Source of the DNA: Planctomycetota bacterium
GTDB taxonomy: Bacteria > Planctomycetota > Phycisphaerae > Sedimentisphaerales > Anaerohalosphaeraceae
Direction of reading: 5' to 3'
NCBI GenBank assembly: GCA_021160785.1
Contig: JAGHBX010000084.1
Coordinates: forward strand, 1 to 10,773
DNA length: 10,773 nucleotides
The notes below the pieces were generated by a model, which was not told the origin of the DNA, ran no database searches, and was given only the letters and a program-made list of their open reading frames with translations. Each line of letters opens with the position of its first letter. The stretch's first letter is position 1. Positions 1 to 6,758 of this stretch are shown piece after piece. The translations under genes and the position numbers were made by a program.

Positions 1-398
1 AGTCCGGGCGTTTCGGGCCCTTCTTAGGCTGCTCGGATTACCCGACCTGCAAGACCATTTTGAATATTGACAAGGAGGGCAATGTCCTGCCCCCCAAGCC
101 TCCGCCCGAGCCGACGGGAATCAAATGCTATAAATGCAAGACCGGCGAACTTGTAATCCGACAGAGCAAGAAGGGTCCTTTCATGGGCTGCAACAAGTTC
201 CCGCGATGCAGGACGATTGTGAGCATCAAACAGATTGACAACCTCAAAAAACTCCAGGCCGAAGGTACGTGGCCGCCCGAAACAAGAGAACAGGCCGACA
301 TCCTGCTCGGTAGAAAAAAGACAACGAAAAAAACCGCGAAGAAGACAGCAAAGAAGACAGCGAAAAAAACCGCCGCCAAGGCGAAGAAGAAGAGTTGA
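1..398 (+). CDS. topA: DNA topoisomerase I, C-terminal end (partial, 5' end outside window)
   Basis: The reading frame is open from base 3 to a TGA at 396-398, so only about the last 131 residues are present. Type IA topoisomerase I relaxes negative supercoils; the part seen here is the C-terminal zinc-ribbon tail that contacts single-stranded DNA. Two topoisomerase-type C4 zinc-ribbon pieces are visible. The first is cut by the window edge but keeps a GPFLGC...YPTC half. The second is complete, with CYKC, then KGPFMGC and a C-x5-C pair. After about 30 residues the protein ends in repeats of Ala-Lys-Lys-Thr and a Lys/Ala-rich tail, like the basic tails found on topoisomerase I of several phyla. 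The next gene, a groES homologue, is on the same strand 110 bp downstream. The family call is secure; the catalytic core cannot be assessed. Confidence 0.93.
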   Translation, partial: SGRFGPFLGCSDYPTCKTILNIDKEGNVLPPKPPPEPTGIKCYKCKTGELVIRQSKKGPFMGCNKFPRCRTIVSIKQIDNLKKLQAEGTWPPETREQADILLGRKKTTKKTAKKTAKKTAKKTAAKAKKKS

Positions 399-433
399 AT
401 GCTATAGCAATTTGTATTAGCCACAGAGCTTAG

Positions 434-484
434 AGTTGGTAGTTCGTAGTTGGTCGACGAACTACAAACTATGAACTACAAACT
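434..484. repeat. Imperfect inverted repeat between topA and groES
   Basis: Arms at 434-453 and 465-484 match at about 17 of 20 positions, with an 11-nt gap. Both arms are built from iterated GTAGTT-type heptamers (AGTTGGT / AGTTCGT and complements), so alternative pairings are possible, including one centred on GTCGAC at 454-459. The stem is AT-rich and has no T-run after it on the plus strand, so it is not a classic intrinsic terminator for topA. It looks like a short palindromic intergenic repeat. Confidence 0.6.
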
Positions 485-508
485 AAAAACCTGCGAGGGA
501 AAAGGCAG

Positions 509-829
509 ATGCCCAAAAAGGACGAGTCCAAAACAGACGCATTCGAGACGGTGGAACCCATCGGCAAGAGAGTGCTGATACGAAAAGACGCCGATAAGAA
601 GCAAACCAAAGGCGGCATTCAACTGCCCGACAATATCGAGATACCGACTATCACGGGTCGAATCGTTTCCGTGTCCGCGGAAGTGGAGACCTCGGAAGAA
701 CTGCCGCTGAGGCAGTATGATAAGGTGCTTTTCAATCCCAAGGGAGCTATCCCGGTCGATTTCGAGGGCAACAACAAGCTCTTCGTCGTGGACGTCGAAA
801 ATGTCGTCGCCGTTTTCAGAAAGTCGTGA
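509..829 (+). CDS. groES: GroES-like co-chaperonin (Cpn10), stand-alone copy
   Basis: The 106-residue product matches Cpn10, the lid that caps GroEL during ATP-driven folding in the cytoplasm. Visible features are the opening PIGKRVLIRKD strand, a mobile-loop segment TKGGIQLPDN (usual form GGI-hydrophobic-LP), a mid-protein turn YDKVLFNPKG and a closing VDVENVVAVF strand. It has about 12 extra charged residues at the N terminus and is slightly longer than the usual 95-100. The ATG at 509 follows purine-rich GAGGGAAAAGG, a reasonable ribosome site. No groEL lies beside it, and no CIRCE (HrcA) operator was found upstream, so it is probably an additional GroES paralogue. It faces the PEP-CTERM genes with 12 bp between the stop codons. 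Gln replaces the usual Val/Leu in the mobile loop, so GroEL affinity may differ. The symbol is given by family only. Confidence 0.85.
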   Translation: MPKKDESKTDAFETVEPIGKRVLIRKDADKKQTKGGIQLPDNIEIPTITGRIVSVSAEVETSEELPLRQYDKVLFNPKGAIPVDFEGNNKLFVVDVENVVAVFRKS

Positions 830-841
830 TGTCGAATTCGA

Positions 842-1474
842 TCAGCGTCTTTTCCGCCCAAGAAGCATCAATCCCCCCGCACCCAGAATCACGACAGTAG
901 CAGGTTCAGGGACCGGATTATCTTTTCCGGGGACAGGGATCGAATCCCCTTCTCCGGGGACAGGAAAGTCGTCGCTTTCGTCGACAATGACGTAATCAGG
1001 CAAAATGAAGCGTCTTTTCGATGGTTCCCGGTAACCGCCGGCCGAGACCGAGCCGCCTCGGGAGTAATCCGCTCCGATACCGACGAGCCCGCCGCCGCCA
1101 CCCTGTCCGCCGGCAAAACCGCCACCGCCGATGAGTAGTTCAGGTTCATGCTCGGCACGCTCAAAAACGGCTACAACGATCTTGGGGGCGTCCATGACAA
1201 CGATTGCCTCGCTGGCCGAGGGGTCGCTTACATTCCCCATCCAATAAACAAAACGATACCCGGGTTTGGGAGTCGCCGTTAATGTCACATGTTCACCGAT
1301 CGGCACCCGGTGGATACCGACGCCGGGACTTCCGAATCCGGCATCGACAGGGCTTTGCTGAATCATCAGGGAATAATATCCCCCCTCCTGACAATAAGCC
1401 GACTGCGTAATTGCAACCACAGCCGCCAGGACAACGGCAATAAAACCAATCGGTATAAGCTTGCGCTCAATCAT
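842..1474 (-). CDS. PEP-CTERM exported protein with an InlB-type B-repeat
   Basis: This 210-residue protein begins with a Sec signal peptide: Lys5, then a hydrophobic stretch to about residue 26. Residues about 34-106 (from YYSLMIQQSP to KIVVAVFE) resemble the divergent InlB B-repeat / bacterial-repeat fold, including the typical GEHVTLTATPKPGYRFVYW core. A Gly-rich linker follows (about 116-147), then a Pro-rich stretch with PVPG twice. The C terminus is a PEP-CTERM tail: VPEP at 188-191, a hydrophobic helix and GRKRR. In known systems this signal directs exosortase processing and attachment to the envelope or extracellular matrix. The ATG follows a GGGGAAGAGAAG ribosome site. It lies 40 bp after the next PEP-CTERM gene on the same strand and is probably co-transcribed with it. 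Its specific function is unknown. The exosortase is not in the window. Confidence 0.82.
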   Translation of the reverse strand: MIERKLIPIGFIAVVLAAVVAITQSAYCQEGGYYSLMIQQSPVDAGFGSPGVGIHRVPIGEHVTLTATPKPGYRFVYWMGNVSDPSASEAIVVMDAPKIVVAVFERAEHEPELLIGGGGFAGGQGGGGGLVGIGADYSRGGSVSAGGYREPSKRRFILPDYVIVDESDDFPVPGEGDSIPVPGKDNPVPEPATVVILGAGGLMLLGRKRR

Positions 1475-1514
1475 CTTCTCTTCCCCCGAAAATATCTGTA
1501 ATTGACGTCTGTCG

Positions 1515-2147
1515 TCATCGCGACATTCCGACGGAACCCTTTCTCCCTGCCATCAAAATGACGCCCCCGACGCCGAGCAATATCATGGTAGCCGGTTCCG
1601 GAAGCGACGGCACCGGCACTCCGCTGTCCGAATTGTTTATCGAAAAGTCGCCCGCGACAAAGTCACGATCACTGCTGATTATCAGAAACCATGAATGCTC
1701 GCCCTGTATCAAGGCGCCCTCTTCGAATTCCCATATACCATCGGTAAACGAAGGATTGAAGTATTCGGCGTCTGTGGCTGTGCCGCCGGCCTGATCGTCC
1801 TCTGAAGAAATCTGATCGACCTCGGAAACTGCACCCGACTCAATTTCAAAAATACGAAAGATATCGATGGAAAACGTATTATCCGCGACCTCGTTGAATA
1901 CCTGGTAAACGTAGGTGAATTGCCCGTCGCTCGGCGCGGCAAAACCGGCGTCTGCAAATTCATTTCCACCGAGCGTGTCATAGACGGCAAAATCGACTCG
2001 CACCCTGTCTCCCGACACGCCCTTATAGGCAGTGCCCTGATAATGAGAACTTTCCGGTAGAAAAATGAGACCCGCCCAGGCACTTTGACCGAACAGAACC
2101 GGTACAATAAAAAGACCAGCCAATATAATCCGCTTCAAACAATACAT
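1515..2147 (-). CDS. PEP-CTERM exported protein, function unknown
   Basis: The frame is open from 2273, but the ATG at 2147 is preferred. It is preceded by AGAAGGG six bases upstream and gives a protein that starts with a clean signal peptide (MYCLKRIIL..., likely cleavage after AWA at residue 25). The mature part (about 26-178) is acidic, with alternating hydrophobic residues suggesting a beta-sandwich; no named domain is recognised. The C terminus is a PEP-CTERM signal: LPEP at 182-185, a Gly-rich hydrophobic helix, then GRKG, followed by an unusual six-residue extension (SVGMSR) after the basic residues. This type of tail marks substrates of exosortase, which are often surface or matrix proteins. 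It is the first gene of a probable two-gene PEP-CTERM unit, transcribed from the candidate promoter near 2570-2598 through a long leader. Confidence 0.8.
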   Translation of the reverse strand: MYCLKRIILAGLFIVPVLFGQSAWAGLIFLPESSHYQGTAYKGVSGDRVRVDFAVYDTLGGNEFADAGFAAPSDGQFTYVYQVFNEVADNTFSIDIFRIFEIESGAVSEVDQISSEDDQAGGTATDAEYFNPSFTDGIWEFEEGALIQGEHSWFLIISSDRDFVAGDFSINNSDSGVPVPSLPEPATMILLGVGGVILMAGRKGSVGMSR

Positions 2148-2259
2148 AGCACCCTTCTCTCTTGAGCGATTCGCCCATATAAACAAAATTTCATCACTGA
2201 CTAACACGATTATCCCACCCACTAATACACGGCTCAGCATCCTGCCAAAGGCAGTCCCG

Positions 2260-2515
2260 TGGAAACCACTCATCCTGCGATTTCACACCCTGTGCAATTG
2301 GCTCGCTCTCGATTCAGAGCCCCACAAAAACTACACCGGCCCCGAAACAAGTGCTTTTCAACACCATCCCCTGATTTGATTTGCGCACAAAAACTACTAT
2401 TCCGTAATTCCGCATCCCTGTGCAATTGTTCGCTCTCGCTCCAGAGGCCCACACACACTTCACCGGCCCCGAAACAATCGCCTTTTCAACTCCATCCCCG
2501 AGTTTGATCTGAACT
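2260..2515. repeat. Two tandem units of about 128 bp (2260-2387 and 2388-2515)
   Basis: The stretch 2274-2741 has no credible gene. Its left half is a tandem duplication: 2288-2380 and 2416-2507 align almost end to end. Shared blocks include CCCTGTGCAATTG, CGCTCTCG, CACCGGCCCCGAAACAA and CTTTTCAAC, with scattered substitutions and a few 1-bp indels. The similarity extends weakly left of each block, so the units are close to contiguous. A weak third copy may continue past 2515. The period is not a multiple of three, and short minus-strand ORFs cross the two copies in different frames, so the repeat is unlikely to be coding. It lies in the probable leader of the PEP-CTERM genes. Confidence 0.75.
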
Positions 2516-2568
2516 ATGATGCCGAGACGTTGCAGACCATGCGAAAGTCCCTGCACCATACTACCTAT

Positions 2569-2598
2569 ATTAAACCATAAACCCTATAGTAATGTCAA
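2569..2598 (-). promoter_or_regulatory. Candidate sigma70-type promoter for the PEP-CTERM genes
   Basis: On the minus strand TTGACA (2593-2598) is followed after 18 nt by TTTAAT (2569-2574), one mismatch from TATAAT. Transcription would start near 2562 and run about 415 nt through the 128-bp repeats before the ATG at 2147. Nothing else was recognised between 2599 and the aminotransferase stop at 2742. Confidence 0.55.
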
Positions 2599-2741
2599 GA
2601 CTTTTCCGGGGAGTCTTAAGGCCAAAAAGAGATTGTCGGCGACTCGGCCCAAATAACCCCTATATTCGTTACAATCCTTAACCGGGGCAATTAAAAAAAC
2701 TCAGAGGTTGCTGTGACTTTCTGGGTCGTCCGATAATCGGG

Positions 2742-3965
2742 CTATTCCTTGCACCCTGTCCGGCTATTGAGAGGTTTGGACTGAACAAACCTCGATATGT
2801 TGCGAATCGCCTGGCGCAGGCGGTTCTCATTTTCGACAAGGGCTATCCTCATATAGCCCTCCCCGTTTTCCCCAAAAGCCCTTCCCGGAGCGATCGCCAC
2901 ATTGGCGCCGTCCATCAGGTCCATCGCATAGTCGATTGTGCCTTTGCCGGCAAGATGCTCTTCGGCGACCTTTGTCCAGATGAACATCGAAGCGCGAGGA
3001 GTCTCGACCTCCCAGCCGATCCGCCGCAGTCCTTCACACACGACATCCCGCCGCAACTGGTATTTGGCGTTCTGCTCGGTGATATCCTTTTCGCACTCGC
3101 GCATCGCGATAATACTGGCGATCTGGATCGGCTGGAACACGCCGTAATCATAGTAGCCCTTTATCGTGGCAAGGGCGCCTAACATATCCTTGTTGCCCAC
3201 GGCAAAACCGATCCTGAAACCAGCCATGCTGTACGGTTTGCTCATCGTGATAAACTCGACCCCGACATCCTTGGCGCCCTTGACCGAAAGAAAGCTCGGC
3301 GCCTTGTACCCGTCAAAACAGGTCTCGCCGTAGGCGAAATCATGGATGACCGCGATATTGAATCGTTTCGCCAGCGCAACCACCGGCTCGAAGAAACCGG
3401 CGTCGACAGTCATGGCCGTCGGGTTGTGAGGATAGTTCAAAATCAGCAGTTTCGGCCGGGGATAAAGATGTTCGCAGACCATAGAGATGGTATTCAGGAA
3501 CTGCTCGTCGTTGCCTAACGGAACAGAGATCACATTGCCGCCGGCAAGCGCTACCGCGTAGTTGTGTATCGGAAAAGCAGGGTCGGTCACTATCACCGTA
3601 TCGCCCGGGCCTAACATCGCCAGGCACAAATGACTGAAACCCTCCTTGGAGCCGATGCACGCTAAAACCTCATCGTCCGGATTCAACCGGACATTCCACT
3701 TGCGCTCGTACTTCAGCGCGACCTCGCGACGAAGATTATAAACACCTTTTGACACGCTGTACCGGTGATTGCGCGGATCCTGAATCGCCTCGCAGAGCTT
3801 ATCGATCACGACCTTAGGCGCCCCGTCCAGGGGATTGCCCATGCCCAGATCGATTACATCGATATCGGCGCGGCGCTTGGCAAGCTTCAACGCATTAAGC
3901 CGCCCGAAAAGATAAGGCGGCAAACGCTTGATACGATCAGCAGGTTCTATCTTAAATTCCGACAT
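2742..3965 (-). CDS. alaC: AlaC-type PLP aminotransferase (alanine/glutamate family)
   Basis: This 407-residue fold-type I aminotransferase is closely similar along its length to Escherichia coli AlaC, recalled as glutamate-pyruvate aminotransferase. It would make alanine from pyruvate and glutamate in the cytoplasm using PLP. Motifs include RIKRLPPYLF near the N terminus, GMGNP (41-45), GSKEG (105-109), NPT (181-183), HDFAY (208-212, cofactor Asp209 and Tyr212) and SKPYSMAGFRIGF (Lys243 forms the Schiff base, Arg251 binds the PLP phosphate). The substrate-carboxylate Arg is probably that in YMRIALVEN near the C terminus. An upstream TTG at 3971 is also in frame, but the ATG at 3965 follows GGGA at normal spacing and is preferred. 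Related LL-diaminopimelate aminotransferases share the fold, so substrate specificity is not certain. It appears to have its own promoter at 4097-4125. Confidence 0.88.
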   Translation of the reverse strand: MSEFKIEPADRIKRLPPYLFGRLNALKLAKRRADIDVIDLGMGNPLDGAPKVVIDKLCEAIQDPRNHRYSVSKGVYNLRREVALKYERKWNVRLNPDDEVLACIGSKEGFSHLCLAMLGPGDTVIVTDPAFPIHNYAVALAGGNVISVPLGNDEQFLNTISMVCEHLYPRPKLLILNYPHNPTAMTVDAGFFEPVVALAKRFNIAVIHDFAYGETCFDGYKAPSFLSVKGAKDVGVEFITMSKPYSMAGFRIGFAVGNKDMLGALATIKGYYDYGVFQPIQIASIIAMRECEKDITEQNAKYQLRRDVVCEGLRRIGWEVETPRASMFIWTKVAEEHLAGKGTIDYAMDLMDGANVAIAPGRAFGENGEGYMRIALVENENRLRQAIRNISRFVQSKPLNSRTGCKE

Positions 3966-4005
3966 TAGCAAATCCCGTGGTCTGGAAATACAGTAACGTA
4001 GGGTG

Positions 4006-4066
4006 TCCCGATTTATCGGGATTAGCCCACCGCGATACTTTAGTAGGATGGGCTCTTAGCCCACCG
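4006..4066. repeat. Two short palindromes and a direct repeat in the alaC leader
   Basis: TCCCGA (4006-4011) pairs with TCGGGA (4016-4021), and TGGGCT (4049-4054) pairs with AGCCCA (4058-4063). The string TTAGCCCACCG occurs twice (4022-4032 and 4056-4066), each followed by a near-identical ATA. The unit resembles dispersed intergenic palindromes and lies between the candidate alaC promoter and its start codon, so it would be transcribed. Confidence 0.6.
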
Positions 4067-4096
4067 AAATACCGCGCAAAGCATCAACGATTCGAT

Positions 4097-4125
4097 AGTA
4101 TATCGGCAGGAAGGATGGTTTTCAA
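4097..4125 (-). promoter_or_regulatory. Candidate sigma70-type promoter for alaC
   Basis: On the minus strand TTGAAA (4120-4125) and TATACT (4097-4102) are separated by 17 nt. The start would be near 4090, giving a leader of about 125 nt. It lies downstream of the PAP2 gene stop, so the aminotransferase probably does not depend on the gua operon. Confidence 0.55.
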
Positions 4126-4197
4126 GATATTTTCAACCAGACCCGGCGCCCCATCGTCCGGGCGATTACGGATGAAGCGGGCCTGGAAACGGAATTC

Positions 4198-5100
4198 CTA
4201 AAACTCCTTGATGAAGCCCATGCCCATTGCGGGCTTGTTGTCGCAGACGGGGCTGTATGGGATGGGCTTGAAGCCCGCGACCTCGACATCGTGGTACTTG
4301 CTCGCTACATGATGGCCCACCATGTAGCCTAAGACCGCTCCGAAGAGGACATCGCTTGCCCAGTGATCGCCGGCATCCATCATGCGATAGCCGACAAAAC
4401 CTGCGCCGATATACGCCGGTATGCCCACCTCGGGTCCATAGAGGTCGTCCAGAACGGAAGCAACCGCAAAAGAACTCGCCGTATGGCCGCTGGGCCAGGC
4501 AAGGCTTTTTCCGTTGGGCGAATTGTCGTTGACGAGCAGTTTCAGACCCATTGTCGCCGCTCCCGTTACCGAGACCGCCTCGAACATTGTCCAGGCGTTC
4601 TTCTTGCCTATTTCGTCGCCGCCGGAGGCGGCCGTAAGATACCACAGACCCGACGCGGCAAAATGAATACCCGGGCCTCCGGCATAATAGGTAAACTTAT
4701 CCCATTCCTTATGGCTGCTGATCCACGGGTGATCGTCGAAATTGTCCGCTATGCGATCGTCGCCTCCGCCCTGACGAAGAGCAATACTGCCGCCGGCGGC
4801 GCCGAGAAGCCACAGGAGATTGTTGTCCGTGGTGATGATCTCTTTGGAATCGTCAATCACCAGGCGGGGCAAAGACCAGATATCGTCCGCCAGGCTCTTG
4901 CAGGCCCGGCCCAGACCCGGCGAAGCACTGCTCTCTGAAACGCCGCTCGCCGGGGCGGACGCCTCGACCGAACCAATAGCGACCCTGCCGCCGCGACCGG
5001 CACCCGCAAACCGGCTCTGCTCCTCACCGCAACCGGCAAGAAAAACCAGAGCAATAACCACCCCACAAATCCCCAATCCTTTCACATTTCTTGTAAACAC
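4198..5100 (-). CDS. PAP2-superfamily phosphatase-like lipoprotein
   Basis: This 300-residue protein has a lipoprotein signal, a hydrophobic run ending in LAGC with lipidated Cys24, so it should be anchored to a membrane on the extracytoplasmic side. Residues about 95-265 are a PAP2 (type 2 phosphatidic acid phosphatase) domain. Three motif regions can be placed: K187-x6-S194-P195, PSGH (203-206), and R239 followed by H246-x3-D250. Family motif 1 is K-x6-R-P, so the phosphate-binding Arg is replaced by Ser. The Arg-to-His gap in motif 3 is one residue longer than usual. Activity may be weak or altered. The GTG at 5100 starts 7 nt after the guaA stop, suggesting coupling; a second in-frame GTG at 5085 would still give a lipoprotein. 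No substrate can be named; the link to GMP synthesis is by position only. Confidence 0.78.
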   Translation of the reverse strand: MFTRNVKGLGICGVVIALVFLAGCGEEQSRFAGAGRGGRVAIGSVEASAPASGVSESSASPGLGRACKSLADDIWSLPRLVIDDSKEIITTDNNLLWLLGAAGGSIALRQGGGDDRIADNFDDHPWISSHKEWDKFTYYAGGPGIHFAASGLWYLTAASGGDEIGKKNAWTMFEAVSVTGAATMGLKLLVNDNSPNGKSLAWPSGHTASSFAVASVLDDLYGPEVGIPAYIGAGFVGYRMMDAGDHWASDVLFGAVLGYMVGHHVASKYHDVEVAGFKPIPYSPVCDNKPAMGMGFIKEF

Positions 5101-5107
5101 TCCTGGC

Positions 5108-6649
5108 TCACTCCCATTCTATTGTTGCCGGCGGTTTGCTTGACACGTCATATACCACCCGGTTGACTCCGCGAACCTCATTTATGATTCTGCTTGCGAT
5201 CAGTCCCAGAACGTCATAGGGTATACGTGAAAAATCCGCCGTCATAAAATCGCTCGTCTCCACCGCACGTATCGCAATGACATTCTCGTAACTGCGCTCA
5301 TCACCCATCACACCGACGGTGCCGATCGGCAGCAGCACGGCAAGGGCCTGACTTATAGTCCGATACAAACCGGCCGCCTTGATCTCCTCAATCAGTATAT
5401 CGTCCGCCTCACGCAGAACTTCAAGCCTTTTTGCAGTAATTTCACCAATTATACGAACCGCCAGACCCGGACCCGGGAACGGATGACGCCAGACCATGTC
5501 CTCGGGCAGCCCGAGATACTCGCCCACCTTGCGGACCTCGTCCTTGAAAAGGTCTCGCAGCGGCTCGACCAGCTCGAATCCCAGTTTTTCCGGCAGTCCG
5601 CCCACATTGTGGTGCAGTTTGATATTCGCTGCCAGATTGCCGTCCTTATTACCGGACTCGATCACATCGGGATAAAGCGTCCCCTGCGCCAGAAACCGCA
5701 CATCGGCGATCTTGTCGGCCTCGTCCTTGAACGCGGCGATAAACTCGGCGCCGATGATCTTGCGTTTTTCCTGCGGGTCCGTGACGTCGGCCAGCCTGGC
5801 CAGGAATTTCGCCCACCAGTCCACCACCCGAAGATCGAAATGAAAATGGTCGTGGAACATCGAGATAACACCCTGCCGTTCATTCTTGCGAAGCAGGCCG
5901 TTGTCGACGAAGATACAGACAAGCTGGTCGCCGATTGCCTTATGCAAAAGCGCCGCGGTAACCGCAGAATCCACACCGCCGCTCAGCCCGCAGATGACCG
6001 TTGCATCCCCCACCTGCTTGCGAACGGACTTGACAGTCTGCTCCACAAAATCGCTCATCTGCCAGTCGCCGGCGCACCGGCAGACATCGTAAAGAAAATT
6101 CTTGATAATATCGACGCCGCGCGGCGTGTGCGTCACCTCCGGATGAAACTGAACGCCATAGAATTTGCCGCCTTTGTGTTTCACCGCCGCGTACGGACAA
6201 CTGTCCGTCGTCGCAAGCGCGACAAAATCGTCGCTCAATTCGTTGACCTGATCGCCGTGACTCATCCACACCGTCGTTGTCCTGGGCAGGGACGCAAACA
6301 GATCGCTTGCGTCGGTTATCGTCAGATTAGTTCGGCCGTATTCCCTGCTCTTCGCAGGTGAGATGTCGCCGCCCAGGATCTTGCATCCGATCTGCATACC
6401 GTAACAGATGCCCAGGACCGGCACGCCAAGATCGAAAATCCTCTCGTCGCACATCGGAGCATTCTCGGAGTAAACACTCGCAGGCCCGCCCGAAAGGATA
6501 ATCCCCTTAACACCCAACTGAGCGAGCTTCTCGGCCTTGACATTCGGCTGATAAATCTGCGAATACACCTTCTGCTCCCTCACACGCCGCGCAATAAGCT
6601 GGGCATACTGACTGCCGAAATCAATTATAGCAACAACTTCACGAGACAT
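5108..6649 (-). CDS. guaA: GMP synthase (glutamine-hydrolysing)
   Basis: The 513-residue protein has normal length for GuaA, the cytoplasmic enzyme that aminates XMP to GMP with ATP and glutamine. The N-terminal class I glutamine amidotransferase shows DFGSQYAQLIARR at the start, GGPASVY (54-60), the nucleophile Cys82 in GICYGM, and His169/Glu171 in GVQFHPE. The ATP-pyrophosphatase domain has the P-loop SGGVDS (223-228) and FVDNGLLRKNE. The C-terminal dimerisation domain includes the HPFPGPGLAVR segment and ends in the characteristic KPPATIEWE. The ATG at 6649 follows AGGG about 8 nt upstream. It lies 109 bp downstream of guaB on the same strand, so both are probably transcribed together. All catalytic residues appear intact. 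Confidence 0.98.
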   Translation of the reverse strand: MSREVVAIIDFGSQYAQLIARRVREQKVYSQIYQPNVKAEKLAQLGVKGIILSGGPASVYSENAPMCDERIFDLGVPVLGICYGMQIGCKILGGDISPAKSREYGRTNLTITDASDLFASLPRTTTVWMSHGDQVNELSDDFVALATTDSCPYAAVKHKGGKFYGVQFHPEVTHTPRGVDIIKNFLYDVCRCAGDWQMSDFVEQTVKSVRKQVGDATVICGLSGGVDSAVTAALLHKAIGDQLVCIFVDNGLLRKNERQGVISMFHDHFHFDLRVVDWWAKFLARLADVTDPQEKRKIIGAEFIAAFKDEADKIADVRFLAQGTLYPDVIESGNKDGNLAANIKLHHNVGGLPEKLGFELVEPLRDLFKDEVRKVGEYLGLPEDMVWRHPFPGPGLAVRIIGEITAKRLEVLREADDILIEEIKAAGLYRTISQALAVLLPIGTVGVMGDERSYENVIAIRAVETSDFMTADFSRIPYDVLGLIASRIINEVRGVNRVVYDVSSKPPATIEWE

Positions 6650-6690
6650 AAAAATACCCTAAGAGTGCCTAACAAAATGAGTTTTTTAAT

Positions 6691-6739
6691 GTGGCATGGG
6701 CATCTTGCCCATGATACACGGGCAGGATGTTCGTGCCAC
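6691..6739. repeat. 49-bp palindromic element between guaB and guaA
   Basis: Arms 6691-6713 and 6717-6739 are complementary at 18 of 23 positions around a 3-nt loop; four of the five differences become G-U pairs in RNA. The core CATGGGCATCTTGCCCATG (6695-6713) is itself a hairpin. No T-run follows in the direction of transcription (the minus-strand flank is ATTAAAAAAC), so it is not a typical terminator. It looks like a REP-like intergenic palindrome that could process or stabilise a guaB-guaA transcript. Confidence 0.65.
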
Positions 6740-6758
6740 CGGCATGCCGTGCCCCTAC

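Noticed and set aside
399..508. CIRCE operator upstream of groES
   Set aside because: No TTAGCACTC-N9-GAGTGCTAA-type element is present; the inverted repeat there has a different sequence.
2148..2273. Extended start for the second PEP-CTERM protein at 2273
   Set aside because: The extension puts 42 residues before a normal signal peptide and has no ribosome site; ATG 2147 has AGAAGGG at proper spacing.
2314..2559. Minus-strand 81-codon ORF over the 128-bp repeats
   Set aside because: The two repeat copies are read in different frames and the peptide changes character between them; more likely non-coding repeat sequence, although the ATG lies just after the predicted transcription start.
5483..6361. 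Plus-strand open frame of 292 codons opposite guaA
   Set aside because: It lies entirely antisense to a well-conserved guaA, has no ribosome site and no recognisable motif; it is a shadow frame.
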